Positions 49,291 through 57,595 of a DNA stretch of 64,000 bases are shown here, piece by piece. The translations under genes and the position numbers were made by a program. The DNA lies in contig NZ_WNKY01000013.1 in NCBI RefSeq assembly GCF_009720825.1, forward strand, positions 1-64,000, written 5' to 3'. This stretch comes from Duganella radicis. GTDB taxonomy: Bacteria; Pseudomonadota; Gammaproteobacteria; Burkholderiales; Burkholderiaceae_D. The notes beneath the pieces are model-generated. The model searched no databases, was not told where the DNA came from, and worked only from the letters and a program-made list of their open reading frames with translations. Position 1 is the first letter of the stretch; every line of letters begins with the position of its first letter.

Positions 49291-50742
49291 ATGTATGCAG
49301 CAGTAGATTTGGGTTCCAACAGCTTTCGCCTCCATATCGGCAAGCATGATGGCGAAGCGATACGCGTCCTGAAATCCGTGCGCGAGCCGATCCGGCTGGC
49401 GGCGGGGCTGGACAAGGATGGCAATCTGACCCCGGCCGCCATGCAGGCGGCGCTGAATTGCCTGAAAAACTTCCGTACCGTGCTGGCCGCGTACAAGCTG
49501 GACGCGGTGCGCGTGGTCGCCACTTCCGCCATGCGGGTGGCGCGCAATTCGCATGCCTTCCTGCCGGAGGCCGAACTGGCCATCGGCTACCCGATCGAGA
49601 TCATCTCCGGCGAGGAAGAGGGGCGCCTGATCTACATGGGCGTGGCACATGCGGTCAACCTGCCCGGCGAGCGCCGGCTGGTGATCGACATCGGCGGCGG
49701 TTCCACCGAGCTGATACTGGGACGCGGGCAGGAGATCGAGAAGGTCGAATCGTTCAGCGTCGGCACGGTCAAGCAAAGCCTGTCCTTCTTCATTGGCGGG
49801 CGGGTGGATGCGCCGTCGTTCGAAGCAGCCATTCTGTCGGCGCGCAGCCATTTCGAGGACGCGGCGCCGCCCTACCATCCGCAATTCTGGAAGCAGTGCT
49901 ACGGTTCCTCCGGCACCGCGCGCACCATCGCCGACATCATCGTCAAGAATGGCCTGGGGCGCGAAGTGAATGGCCAGACCCTGAGCGCGCTCAAACAGCG
50001 CTTCATCGAATTCGGCCATGTCAGCAAGATCGACATGCCGGGCCTGAAGCCGGACCGCGCCTCCACCATCATCGGCGGGCTGGCGATCCTGATTGGCCTG
50101 GTGCGCGAGCTGGATATCCCGCTGGTGCAACCGATCGAGGCCGGGCTGCGCATGGGCGTGATGTGGGACTTGCACCTGCGCTCCACCAAGCGTGACCGCC
50201 GCGAGCAGTCGGTGCAGGCCTGCTTGCAGCGCTTCCACGTCGACGAGCGCCGCGCCAACCGCGTGGCCGACGACGCGCTGGCGCTGTATGCCCAGACCAA
50301 GCCGGCCACCGATCAATACAGCCGCCACCTGTACTGGAGCGCGCTGCTGCACGAGATGGGCATGGTGGTGTCGCACACCGGCTACCACAAGCACGCCGCC
50401 TACATCATCGAAAACGCCGACCTGCCGGGCTTCACGGCGCGCGAGCAGCGCACCATGAGCCGCCTGATCGTGGCCCACAAGGGCAATCTGCGCAAGGTGG
50501 CGGAGGTGCTGGAAGATCCCGATTTCGCCAAGGCCATCGTGGCGCTGCGGCTGGCGGTGCTGTTCATGCACTCGCGTATCGACATCGATTTCACCCAGAT
50601 CAAGCTGCGCTTCAAGAGCCGCATCGAGCTGGAAATCCGCCGCGAATGGGTGGCCGAGCATCCGACCTTATCCTACTGGCTGGAGAAGGAGCAGGAGCAG
50701 TGGGACGAAGTCGGTGTAGACTTCGCTATCCGCACCAGTTGA
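49291..50742 (+). CDS. ppx: Exopolyphosphatase/guanosine pentaphosphatase (Ppx/GppA)
   Basis: The 483-residue protein shows the actin-like phosphatase loops YAAVDLGSNSFRLHIG, SGEEEGRLIYMGV and VIDIGGGSTELILGRG. A C-terminal HD-like helical region includes YWSALLHEMGMVVSHTGYHKH. It removes terminal phosphate from polyphosphate and possibly pppGpp. The ATG at 49291 is chosen (GGAG 10 bases upstream); a GTG at 49273 is an alternative. A TATAAT at 49243-49248 may be its -10. No ppk is adjacent in this window. Confidence 0.94.
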   Translation: MYAAVDLGSNSFRLHIGKHDGEAIRVLKSVREPIRLAAGLDKDGNLTPAAMQAALNCLKNFRTVLAAYKLDAVRVVATSAMRVARNSHAFLPEAELAIGYPIEIISGEEEGRLIYMGVAHAVNLPGERRLVIDIGGGSTELILGRGQEIEKVESFSVGTVKQSLSFFIGGRVDAPSFEAAILSARSHFEDAAPPYHPQFWKQCYGSSGTARTIADIIVKNGLGREVNGQTLSALKQRFIEFGHVSKIDMPGLKPDRASTIIGGLAILIGLVRELDIPLVQPIEAGLRMGVMWDLHLRSTKRDRREQSVQACLQRFHVDERRANRVADDALALYAQTKPATDQYSRHLYWSALLHEMGMVVSHTGYHKHAAYIIENADLPGFTAREQRTMSRLIVAHKGNLRKVAEVLEDPDFAKAIVALRLAVLFMHSRIDIDFTQIKLRFKSRIELEIRREWVAEHPTLSYWLEKEQEQWDEVGVDFAIRTS

Positions 50743-50755
50743 AGAGGAACCCACC

Positions 50756-51529
50756 ATGCGAAACAGGACGACATGCTATTGCGCTTGCATATTGCTAGTC
50801 CTGTCGTCGCCGGTTGCCGCCGCGCCCAGGGAAACCGTGACCCTGTGCTTTGAGGCGCAGGACGTCAAGCCTTGGCGCACCGAGAAGGGCGGCGGCCTCA
50901 ATTTCGAGCTGCTTAAACTGGTCGAGCAGCGGCTCGACGTGCGTTTCGATTTCCAGAGCATTCCGTGGAAGCGCTGCCTGGCGCAATTGAAGGCCAATGC
51001 GGTCGATGGCGCGTTCGCGGTCAGCTACAAGCCGGACCGGCGCGAGCTGGGCGAATATCCGGGCGGCGAGAATCTCGACACCTCCAAGCGCATGCACACC
51101 GACACCTATGTGGTCCTGCGCCGCAAGGGCAGCAAGGTGGAATGGGACGGCAAGCATTTCAGCAATCTGGATGGTGCCATCGGTTTCCAGCTGGGCTACT
51201 CGGTGGGCGACGTGCTGCGCGCGCAAAACCTGGAAGTGGACGAGGGCAGCCAGCGCGCCGACGAATTGGCGCGCAAGCTGATCGCCGGGCGGCTGGCGGC
51301 AGCGGCGGTGGGCGGCAGCGACGCCGCCGGATTGATGCGCGGTCCGCTGGCGCCGCAGCTGGAGCAGCTGCCGGTGCCCATCATCGAAAAGCCGTACTTC
51401 CTGATCCTGTCGCACGCGCTGGTGGCCACCAGGCCGCAGCTGGCCACGCGCATCTGGAGTACCATGGAGCAGGCGCGCAATAGCCCCGACTACAAAAAGC
51501 TGGCGCAAGCCGAGGGGGTGCGTCATTGA
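50756..51529 (+). CDS. Periplasmic solute-binding protein (SBP_bac_3-like)
   Basis: The 257-residue protein has a signal peptide (about 1-23, ending PVAAAP) and a Venus-flytrap fold: VTLCFEAQDVKPWRTEKGGGLNFELLKLV-type opening, IPWKRCLAQLKANAVDGAFAVSYKPDR and AIGFQLGYSVGDVLRAQ. The closest fold is amino-acid-type SBP_bac_3. No ABC permease or ATPase is adjacent. Instead a hybrid kinase begins 13 bases later, so the protein probably presents a ligand to that kinase. GAGGAAC precedes the start. Confidence 0.87.
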   Translation: MRNRTTCYCACILLVLSSPVAAAPRETVTLCFEAQDVKPWRTEKGGGLNFELLKLVEQRLDVRFDFQSIPWKRCLAQLKANAVDGAFAVSYKPDRRELGEYPGGENLDTSKRMHTDTYVVLRRKGSKVEWDGKHFSNLDGAIGFQLGYSVGDVLRAQNLEVDEGSQRADELARKLIAGRLAAAAVGGSDAAGLMRGPLAPQLEQLPVPIIEKPYFLILSHALVATRPQLATRIWSTMEQARNSPDYKKLAQAEGVRH

Positions 51530-51542
51530 CGCCGGGGCCAAG

Positions 51543-54173
51543 GTGCTGAGCGACGGCGGCGGCCCGCTGTCGCAATTGCGGCTGGCCTGGCGGCGCAACA
51601 TCCTGCTGCGGCTGGGCTTTGGCATCTTCCTGGCGGTGGCGATGTCCACCGCCATCTACACCACCTACGTGATGCGCACCCTGCGCAGCGAGGCCGAACA
51701 GAATCTGCGCGAACGCGCCGAGCGGCTGGCGGCGGTGCTGTCGCAGGCGCTGGCGCGGCCGCTGTTCGACATCAACAGCGCCGCCGTCTCCAGCGTGGTC
51801 GACGCCTCGGGCGCCACGCCGGAAGTGCTGGTGCTGCGCGTGCTGGGACCGAATGGTGCGGAGCTGGCCAGCTATGTGTCGCCGTTGAAGGAGCCGGTAT
51901 CGTCCATCCATGTGCGGCGCGACATCCAGTTCAGCGACGCGCGCCGCAGTTATCCGGTCGGCTCGATCGACCTGGCGTACTCGCGCCAGCAGATGGACGC
52001 CGATTTGCAGCGCCAGATCGTCAACACGGTGGCGGCCAATCTGCTGCTGGCGCTGGGCATCGTGCTGTCGATCTTCATCGTCGGCCGGCGCGCGGCGCGG
52101 CCGTTCGCCGACATCCGCGTCGGGCTGGAAAAGCTGACGCGCGGCGAGACCGATATCAAGCTGTCCGGCCTGGGACGCGACGACCAGGTGGGGAGGCTGT
52201 CGCAGGCGGTGCTGCGCTTCCGCGATACGCTGACGCGCCTGCGCGACGCCGAGCGCGAACTGCGCGACCTGAATGCGGAACTGGAGCAGCGCATCAGCGC
52301 CCGTACGGCGGAACTGACCCGCAGCACGCAGCAGGCGCGCGACAGTCAGGCCAAACTGCAAACCATCGTCGATACGGCGCTGGACGCGGTGGTGCGCATG
52401 GACGTGGAAGGGCGCATCGTTGGCTGGAACAAGCAGGCCGAGACCATTTTCGGCTGGAAGCGCGAGGAGGCGCTGGGGCTGGATCTGGGCCAGACCATCA
52501 TCCCGCCGCGCTTCCGCTATGAGCACAAGCGCGGCATCCAGCGCTACATGACCGGCGGCACCAGCGGGGTGCTGGATACCCGTATCGAGGTGTACGCCTT
52601 GCGCCGCAACGGCGAGGAATTCCCGATCGAGCTGTCGATCACGCAGGTGAAGACCGAGGAGCGCGACAGCTTCGAGTTCTGCGCCTTCATCCGCGACATC
52701 AGCGACCGGCGCGAGCGCGAGCAAAAGCTGGTGAACGCGAATGTGATGGCGGAGGCAGCCAATGTCGCCAAGTCCGAGTTCCTGGCCAATATGAGCCATG
52801 AAATCCGCACGCCGATGAGCGCCGTGATCGGCATGGCTTACCTGGCCCTGCGCACCGAGATGACCGCCAGGCAGCACGATTACATCAGCAAGATCCACCG
52901 CGCCGCACTGACGCTGCTGGGCATCATCAACGACATCCTGGACTTCTCCAAGATCGAGGCCGGGCGGCTGGAAGTGGAGGCGATTCCGTTCTCGCTGGAG
53001 GACGTGCTGGTCAACGTCAACAGCGTGACGGCGCAGCGCGCGGCCGAAAAGCGCCTGACCTTTGTGATCGGCATGGCGCCCGATGTGCCGCGCTATCTGG
53101 TCGGCGACCCGCTGCGGCTTGGTCAGGTGCTGATCAATCTGGTGAACAACGCGGTCAAGTTCACGCTGGAAGGCAAGCTGGAACTGCATTGCGCGCTGCA
53201 TGGTGAGCGCAATGGCAAGGCGGTGGTGCGCTTCACCGTCAGCGATACCGGCATCGGCATGACGCCGCAGCAGAAATCGCGACTGTTCCGCGCCTTCAGT
53301 CAGGCCAATGGCTCGACCACGCGCCAGTATGGCGGCACCGGGCTGGGCCTGTCGATTTCGCAGCAGCTGGTGCGGCTGATGGGCGGGAATATCGAGGTGG
53401 AGAGCGAGGTGGATTGCGGCTCGGTGTTCCACTTCGACCTGCCGTTTGCCTTGTCCGATGCGGCCGCGCTGGCGGTGCAGACGGCACTGCACAGCGGTCC
53501 GGTGGGCGATCTGAAGCTGGAGGCCTCGCCGCGCCGCACGGCGCGCGTGCTGCTGGCCGAGGACAGTGCCGACAATCAGGACGTCACGCGCGAGCTGCTG
53601 GAGCTGCAAGGGCTGGACGTGGAAGTGGTGGCCGATGGCCGCGAGGCGGTCGAACGGCTGATGGAGGCCGGGCCGCGTGCCTACGATCTGGTGCTGATGG
53701 ATCTGGGCATGCCGGTGATGGACGGCCACGAAGCCACGCGCCTGCTGCGGGTGGACAGCCGTTTCAGCGAACTGCCGATCATCGCCGTCACCTCCAACGC
53801 GCTGGCCGGCATGCGCGCGCGCTGCATCGAGGAGGGCATGCAGGATTATCTGACCAAGCCTATCGATCCGCAGCGCCTGTATGCCGTGCTGTCGCGCTGG
53901 CTGGGCGTATCGATGAAGGTGATCCCGCCGGTGCCGCCGCTGCCGGATGCCGGCGACGCCACCGATGCGCGCCAGGCCTTGCTGGATCTGGCGGCGCTGC
54001 TGGCGGAGTTCAGCGGCGAGAGCATGGATTATTTCGAGCGCGCGCAGGCTTCCCTGGCGGCGCTGTTGTCGCCGCAGGAGATGGCGCGGCTCAAGCATCA
54101 TATGGAGCAGTATGAATTCCAGGCAGCCGGCAGGCTGCTGGCAGAAACGATCAGGAAAATGGAGACCTCATGA
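51543..54173 (+). CDS. Hybrid sensor histidine kinase (HAMP-PAS-HisKA-REC)
   Basis: The 876-residue protein starts at GTG 51543. Helix 1 is at about 18-40, a short periplasmic part (about 41-158) follows, and helix 2 is at about 159-180. HAMP, a coiled coil (to about 275) and PAS (about 275-390) come next. HisKA has His in NMSHEIRTPMS, and HATPase is intact (NAVKFTLEGK, DTGIGM, GTGLGLSIS). One receiver has Asp in LVLMDLGMPVMDG. The C-terminal 80 residues look like an Hpt remnant without a clear phospho-His. Its periplasmic part is small, fitting signal input through the binding protein encoded upstream. It overlaps the next gene by 4 bases. Confidence 0.92.
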   Translation: MLSDGGGPLSQLRLAWRRNILLRLGFGIFLAVAMSTAIYTTYVMRTLRSEAEQNLRERAERLAAVLSQALARPLFDINSAAVSSVVDASGATPEVLVLRVLGPNGAELASYVSPLKEPVSSIHVRRDIQFSDARRSYPVGSIDLAYSRQQMDADLQRQIVNTVAANLLLALGIVLSIFIVGRRAARPFADIRVGLEKLTRGETDIKLSGLGRDDQVGRLSQAVLRFRDTLTRLRDAERELRDLNAELEQRISARTAELTRSTQQARDSQAKLQTIVDTALDAVVRMDVEGRIVGWNKQAETIFGWKREEALGLDLGQTIIPPRFRYEHKRGIQRYMTGGTSGVLDTRIEVYALRRNGEEFPIELSITQVKTEERDSFEFCAFIRDISDRREREQKLVNANVMAEAANVAKSEFLANMSHEIRTPMSAVIGMAYLALRTEMTARQHDYISKIHRAALTLLGIINDILDFSKIEAGRLEVEAIPFSLEDVLVNVNSVTAQRAAEKRLTFVIGMAPDVPRYLVGDPLRLGQVLINLVNNAVKFTLEGKLELHCALHGERNGKAVVRFTVSDTGIGMTPQQKSRLFRAFSQANGSTTRQYGGTGLGLSISQQLVRLMGGNIEVESEVDCGSVFHFDLPFALSDAAALAVQTALHSGPVGDLKLEASPRRTARVLLAEDSADNQDVTRELLELQGLDVEVVADGREAVERLMEAGPRAYDLVLMDLGMPVMDGHEATRLLRVDSRFSELPIIAVTSNALAGMRARCIEEGMQDYLTKPIDPQRLYAVLSRWLGVSMKVIPPVPPLPDAGDATDARQALLDLAALLAEFSGESMDYFERAQASLAALLSPQEMARLKHHMEQYEFQAAGRLLAETIRKMETS

Positions 54174-54544
54174 ATAACAATAACCGCCGCACCGTGTTGA
54201 TTGTCGACGACACGCCGGACAATATCACCCTGTTATCCACCCTGTTGAAGGACAAGTACAACACCAAGGTGGCCACCAGCGGCACCACCGCCTTGCAAAT
54301 CGTGGCTTCCTCGAAGGTGGATTTGATCCTGCTGGATATCATGATGCCGGACGTGGACGGCATCGAGACCTGCCGCCGGCTCAAGGCCGATCCGGCCAGC
54401 GCGGCGATTCCGGTGGTATTTCTGACCGCGAAAAGCCAGAAAGAGGACGAGGCGCTGGGCCTCAGCGTCGGGGCTGCGGACTTTTTGCGCAAGCCGGTGA
54501 ATCCGGATCAATTGTTCAGCCGCGTCGCCGCGCACCTGAAATGA
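54170..54544 (+). CDS. Single-domain response regulator
   Basis: The 124-residue receiver-only protein has acid pocket IVDDTPDNITLL, phospho-acceptor Asp56 in LILLDIMMPDVDG and switch Lys in FLRKPVNPDQ. It lacks an output domain, so it acts by protein contact or as a phosphate relay, as CheY or Spo0F do. Its ATG lies inside the end of the kinase gene (ATGA overlap), which indicates coupled translation. It is the last gene of the operon 50756-54544. Confidence 0.95.
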   Translation: MNNNNRRTVLIVDDTPDNITLLSTLLKDKYNTKVATSGTTALQIVASSKVDLILLDIMMPDVDGIETCRRLKADPASAAIPVVFLTAKSQKEDEALGLSVGAADFLRKPVNPDQLFSRVAAHLK

Positions 54545-54582
54545 TATATACTGTTTATATTATTGATTAACCTGGAGTAGAA

Positions 54583-55098
54583 ATGGCTACCAAAGCAGCC
54601 CCGAAAACCGCCGCAACCAAGACCGCCGCCAAGCCTGCCGCCGCCAAGCCAGCGCCAAAAACCGCCGCCAAACCGGCCACCCGCGCGACCGCCACCGCCA
54701 AATCGACCGCTCGCGCGCCCGCCGCCGTCAAGCCAGCGCCGAAAGCGGCACCGAAAGCTGCACCAAAGGCCGCGCCAAAAGCCGCACCGAAGGCTGCACC
54801 AAAGGCCGCACCTAAAGCTGCCGCCAAGCCAAAGGCCGCTCCTAAAGCCGCCCCGGTCGAAGCCAAGGTCAAGGCGCCAAAGGAAAAACTGGTACGCGAC
54901 AGCTTCACCATGCCGGAGGCCGAATACGCGGTGCTGGGCCAGGTGAAGAAAACCGCCCTGAAAGCCGGCTTCGAAGTGAAAAAGAGCGAACTGCTGCGCG
55001 TCGGCGTCGCCCTGATCTCGCAAATCGACCTGGCCACCCTGAAAAAAGTGCTGGCCAGCCTGCCGCAGCTGAAAACCGGCCGTCCAAAAAAGGCCTGA
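54583..55098 (+). CDS. Histone H1-like Ala/Lys/Pro-rich protein with conserved C-terminal domain
   Basis: The 171-residue protein has a disordered N-terminal 100 residues made of Ala, Lys and Pro, with seven APKA repeats at residues 52-79. A compact C-terminal domain (about 102-171) follows: EKLVRDSFTMPEAEYAVLG and KKSELLRVGVALISQIDL, ending LKTGRPKKA. The tail resembles eukaryotic H1 and bacterial HctB/AlgP-type DNA-binding proteins. The C-terminal domain resembles a ribbon-helix-helix-like unit. A nucleoid-binding role is inference. A GGAG precedes the ATG and the upstream spacer is AT-rich. Confidence 0.78.
   Translation: MATKAAPKTAATKTAAKPAAAKPAPKTAAKPATRATATAKSTARAPAAVKPAPKAAPKAAPKAAPKAAPKAAPKAAPKAAAKPKAAPKAAPVEAKVKAPKEKLVRDSFTMPEAEYAVLGQVKKTALKAGFEVKKSELLRVGVALISQIDLATLKKVLASLPQLKTGRPKKA
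54736..54819. repeat. Seven 12-bp units encoding APKA
   Basis: Seven consecutive units encode Ala-Pro-Lys-Ala. Codons differ between units (for example GCGCCGAAAGCG, GCACCAAAGGCC), so the protein repeat is kept while the DNA has diverged. This suggests selection on the tail rather than recent slippage. Confidence 0.9.
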
Positions 55099-55104
55099 GC
55101 CGTC

Positions 55105-56670
55105 ATGCGTGATCTCGGCAGGAACGTCACGCTGGCCTTGCTGCTGGCGTTGGGCGGCGCCGCGCAGGCGGCGACCGCCGACCAGAAGCCGGCGGTCGTC
55201 GCCAGCGATGCGGTCTTGAGCCGTGAGCTGGATACCTTCATCGCCAGGGGCATGAAGGACTGGCAGATTCCCGGCCTGTCCATCGTGGTGGTGAACGGCA
55301 GGGGCGTGGTGTACGAAAAAGGCTTCGGCCTGCGCGAGATCGGCAAACCGGGCAAGGTCGACGCCCATACCATGTTCGGCATGATGTCGACCACCAAGGC
55401 CATGACCGCGCTGGCGCTGGCCATGCTGGTCGACGAGGGCAAGCTGGCCTGGGATGATCCGCTCGTCAAGCACCTGCCGGGATTGCGCCTGCCGAACGCC
55501 TACCTGACCGAGCATGCCACCGTGCGCGACGCGCTGCGTCATACCAGCGGCGTGCAGGACGCCGACTTCCTGTGGGCGCGCGAAGACATGAGCACCAGGG
55601 AAGTGATCCGGCGGCTGGAATATGTGCAGGCCACGGCGGCCCTGCGCTCGGACTTCGTCTATAACAACGTGATCTACCAGGTCGCGGGGCAGGTGATCGA
55701 GGCGGTTTCCGGCCAGCGCTGGCAAGACTTCATCACCACCCGCATCATGCAGCCGTTGGGCATGAGCGAGAGCGCGGCCACCATGACCGCGATGCTGGCC
55801 GCCGCGCCAGCCAACGTCTCCGTGCCGCACGCCGAAATCGACGGTGCCGTGCGCGCCATCGCCGACAGTTCGGTCGACACCGTGCCGGCCGCCGGCGCCG
55901 CCTGGTCGAACGCCCACGACGCCGGCAAATGGCTGGCCTTCCTGCTGGCCGATGGCAAGGCGGGCGGCAAGCAGCTGGTGAGCGAGGCCGGTTTCAAGGA
56001 ACTATTTACGCCACAGGTGGCCATCCAGCGCGAGCAATTCGGCTACCCGACCACCGCGCTGACCAACTCGCACTTCACCTCCTACGGCCTGGGATGGTTC
56101 TTGCAGGATTATCGCGGCCAGTTCGTCGCCATGCACACCGGTAGCACCAACGGGCGTACCGCCATCGTCGGTCTGCTGCCGGATGCGAAAGTGGGCGTTT
56201 ACGTGTTCGGCAACCTCGATCACGCGGAATTCCGCCATGCGCTGATGTGGAAAGTGCTGGACATGTACTCCGGCGCGCCGGCGCGCGACTGGAACGGCGA
56301 GGCGCTGGCCCTGTACGGTGGCCTGAAAAAGGAAAAACGCGCCAAACAGGAGGCCGAGGAGGCCAAACGCATCGCCGGCACCAAACCGAGCCACCCGCTG
56401 GGCGATTATGTCGGCACCTACCGCCACCAGGCATGGGGCGATGTCAGCGTGACGCTGGAGGGCGAAGGGCTGGTGCTGCGCATGGGCTCATCGCCGGAGA
56501 TGGTGGGCCGCCTCGAACAGTGGCACTACGATACCTTCCGCGCCCGTCTGGGCACAGGGCTGGGCGGCTGGGACAAATTCGTGTTCGGCATGGCCAGCGA
56601 CGGCAGCATCGCCTCGCTCCAATATGAAGACGCCAGCTTTACCCGGGTAGCGCCGGCGGCCGGGCATTAA
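55105..56670 (+). CDS. Exported serine hydrolase (class C beta-lactamase-like) with C-terminal DUF3471
   Basis: The 521-residue protein has a signal peptide (about 1-21, ending AAQAAT). The penicillin-binding-like domain has nucleophile S95 in S-T-T-K, Tyr in VYNNVIYQVAGQV and a downstream HTGSTNGRTAIVGLLP in place of KTG. A C-terminal domain (about 430-521, DYVGTYRHQAWGDVSVTLEG) resembles DUF3471. Such proteins are D-amino peptidases or esterases; resistance activity is not implied. It begins 6 bases after the H1-like gene, but its ribosome site is weak. Confidence 0.88.
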   Translation: MRDLGRNVTLALLLALGGAAQAATADQKPAVVASDAVLSRELDTFIARGMKDWQIPGLSIVVVNGRGVVYEKGFGLREIGKPGKVDAHTMFGMMSTTKAMTALALAMLVDEGKLAWDDPLVKHLPGLRLPNAYLTEHATVRDALRHTSGVQDADFLWAREDMSTREVIRRLEYVQATAALRSDFVYNNVIYQVAGQVIEAVSGQRWQDFITTRIMQPLGMSESAATMTAMLAAAPANVSVPHAEIDGAVRAIADSSVDTVPAAGAAWSNAHDAGKWLAFLLADGKAGGKQLVSEAGFKELFTPQVAIQREQFGYPTTALTNSHFTSYGLGWFLQDYRGQFVAMHTGSTNGRTAIVGLLPDAKVGVYVFGNLDHAEFRHALMWKVLDMYSGAPARDWNGEALALYGGLKKEKRAKQEAEEAKRIAGTKPSHPLGDYVGTYRHQAWGDVSVTLEGEGLVLRMGSSPEMVGRLEQWHYDTFRARLGTGLGGWDKFVFGMASDGSIASLQYEDASFTRVAPAAGH

Positions 56671-56681
56671 AAAAAACAACA

Positions 56682-56710
56682 TGTCATGAAAATGACATTT
56701 CACTGTCATT
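56682..56710. promoter_or_regulatory. Overlapping TGTCAT inverted repeats upstream of olsB-like gene
   Basis: TGTCAT-GAAA-ATGACA (56682-56697) and AATGACA-TTTCAC-TGTCATT (56691-56710) share the middle arm, giving three alternating half-sites. They end 57 bases before the acyltransferase start. This looks like a dimer-binding operator, or a switchable hairpin. The regulator is unknown. Confidence 0.5.
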
Positions 56711-56767
56711 TTCTTGAAGTATTCGCTGGTTACGCTTGCTTTGTCTTCCACAATAAAGGGATGAAGC

Positions 56768-57538
56768 ATGCAAACCTCGATCATACAAGCCGACGTCCGA
56801 GCAACGTCCGGCAAGCTGGTTCTCAGTATGGCAAGCACGCCGGAAGAACTGCGCGAAGTCCAGCGCCTGCGCTACAAGGTCTTTATCGAATCCATGGGTT
56901 TGAGCGCGCTGGAACGCGCCGACGGCCTGGACAGCGACGAATTCGACGAGCATTGCGATCACCTGATCGTGCGCGATGCCGATACCCTGATGGTGGTTGG
57001 CACCTACCGCCTGCTGAACGCCACCCGCGCCCGCAAACTGGGCCGCCTGTATTCCGAAGGCGAGTTCGATCTGGGCCGCCTGAACAACATCCGCGGCCGC
57101 ATCGTGGAAGCGGGCCGCGCCTGCATTCACCCTGACTATCGCGGCGGCAGCGTGATCATGCTGCTGTGGTCCGGCCTGGCCGAGTACATGCGCCGCGAGA
57201 ACGCCGAGTTCCTGGTCGGCTGCGCCAGCATCTCGCTGGCGGATGGTGGACACAATGCCGTCGCGGTGTATCAGCAACTGGCTGCCAAAAACCTGGCGCC
57301 GATCGAATACCGCGTAACGCCGCACCTGCCGTTCCCGTTCTCGAAACTGGAAGCGGCGCAGAAGCCGCAAGTGCCGGCGCTGTTGAAGGGTTATATGCGC
57401 TCGGGCGCCTGGATCTGCGGCGAACCGGCCTGGGACCCTGATTTCGAAAGCGCCGACCTGTTCCTGCTGATGCCTCTGGCGAATCTGGATGCGCGCTACG
57501 CCCGTCACTACGGCGTAGGCGAACTGCAAGCGGCTTGA
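56768..57538 (+). CDS. OlsB-like acyl-ACP-dependent N-acyltransferase (Acetyltransf_5)
   Basis: The 256-residue protein has family segments EVQRLRYKVFIESMGLSALE, DEFDEHCDHLIVRD, GRIVEAGRACIHPDYRGGSVIMLLWSGL and LVGCASISLADGG. These are typical of ornithine lipid synthase subunit OlsB and hemolysin-type relatives. OlsB joins a 3-hydroxyacyl chain to the alpha-amino group of ornithine. An OlsA acyltransferase is not in the window, so the ornithine lipid role is probable but unproven. Inverted repeats at 56682-56710 lie in its leader. Confidence 0.85.
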   Translation: MQTSIIQADVRATSGKLVLSMASTPEELREVQRLRYKVFIESMGLSALERADGLDSDEFDEHCDHLIVRDADTLMVVGTYRLLNATRARKLGRLYSEGEFDLGRLNNIRGRIVEAGRACIHPDYRGGSVIMLLWSGLAEYMRRENAEFLVGCASISLADGGHNAVAVYQQLAAKNLAPIEYRVTPHLPFPFSKLEAAQKPQVPALLKGYMRSGAWICGEPAWDPDFESADLFLLMPLANLDARYARHYGVGELQAA

Positions 57539-57560
57539 ACGCCTCCGCACCGCCCCGTGT

Positions 57561-57584
57561 AGAATAAGCCGTTGTGCTTATTCT
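57561..57584. other. Perfect 9-bp inverted repeat before fdhD
   Basis: AGAATAAGC-CGTTGT-GCTTATTCT lies in the 57-base spacer between the OlsB-like gene and fdhD. It could be a weak terminator (no T run), a leader hairpin or an operator. It begins one base into a TAGAAT that might be a -10. Confidence 0.5.
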
Positions 57585-57595
57585 GCGGGGCTGTG

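Noticed and set aside
51381..54101. Long minus-strand open frame (906 codons) opposite the hybrid kinase
   Set aside because: Composition is rich in His, Gln and Arg with no domain; the plus-strand kinase has all catalytic motifs.
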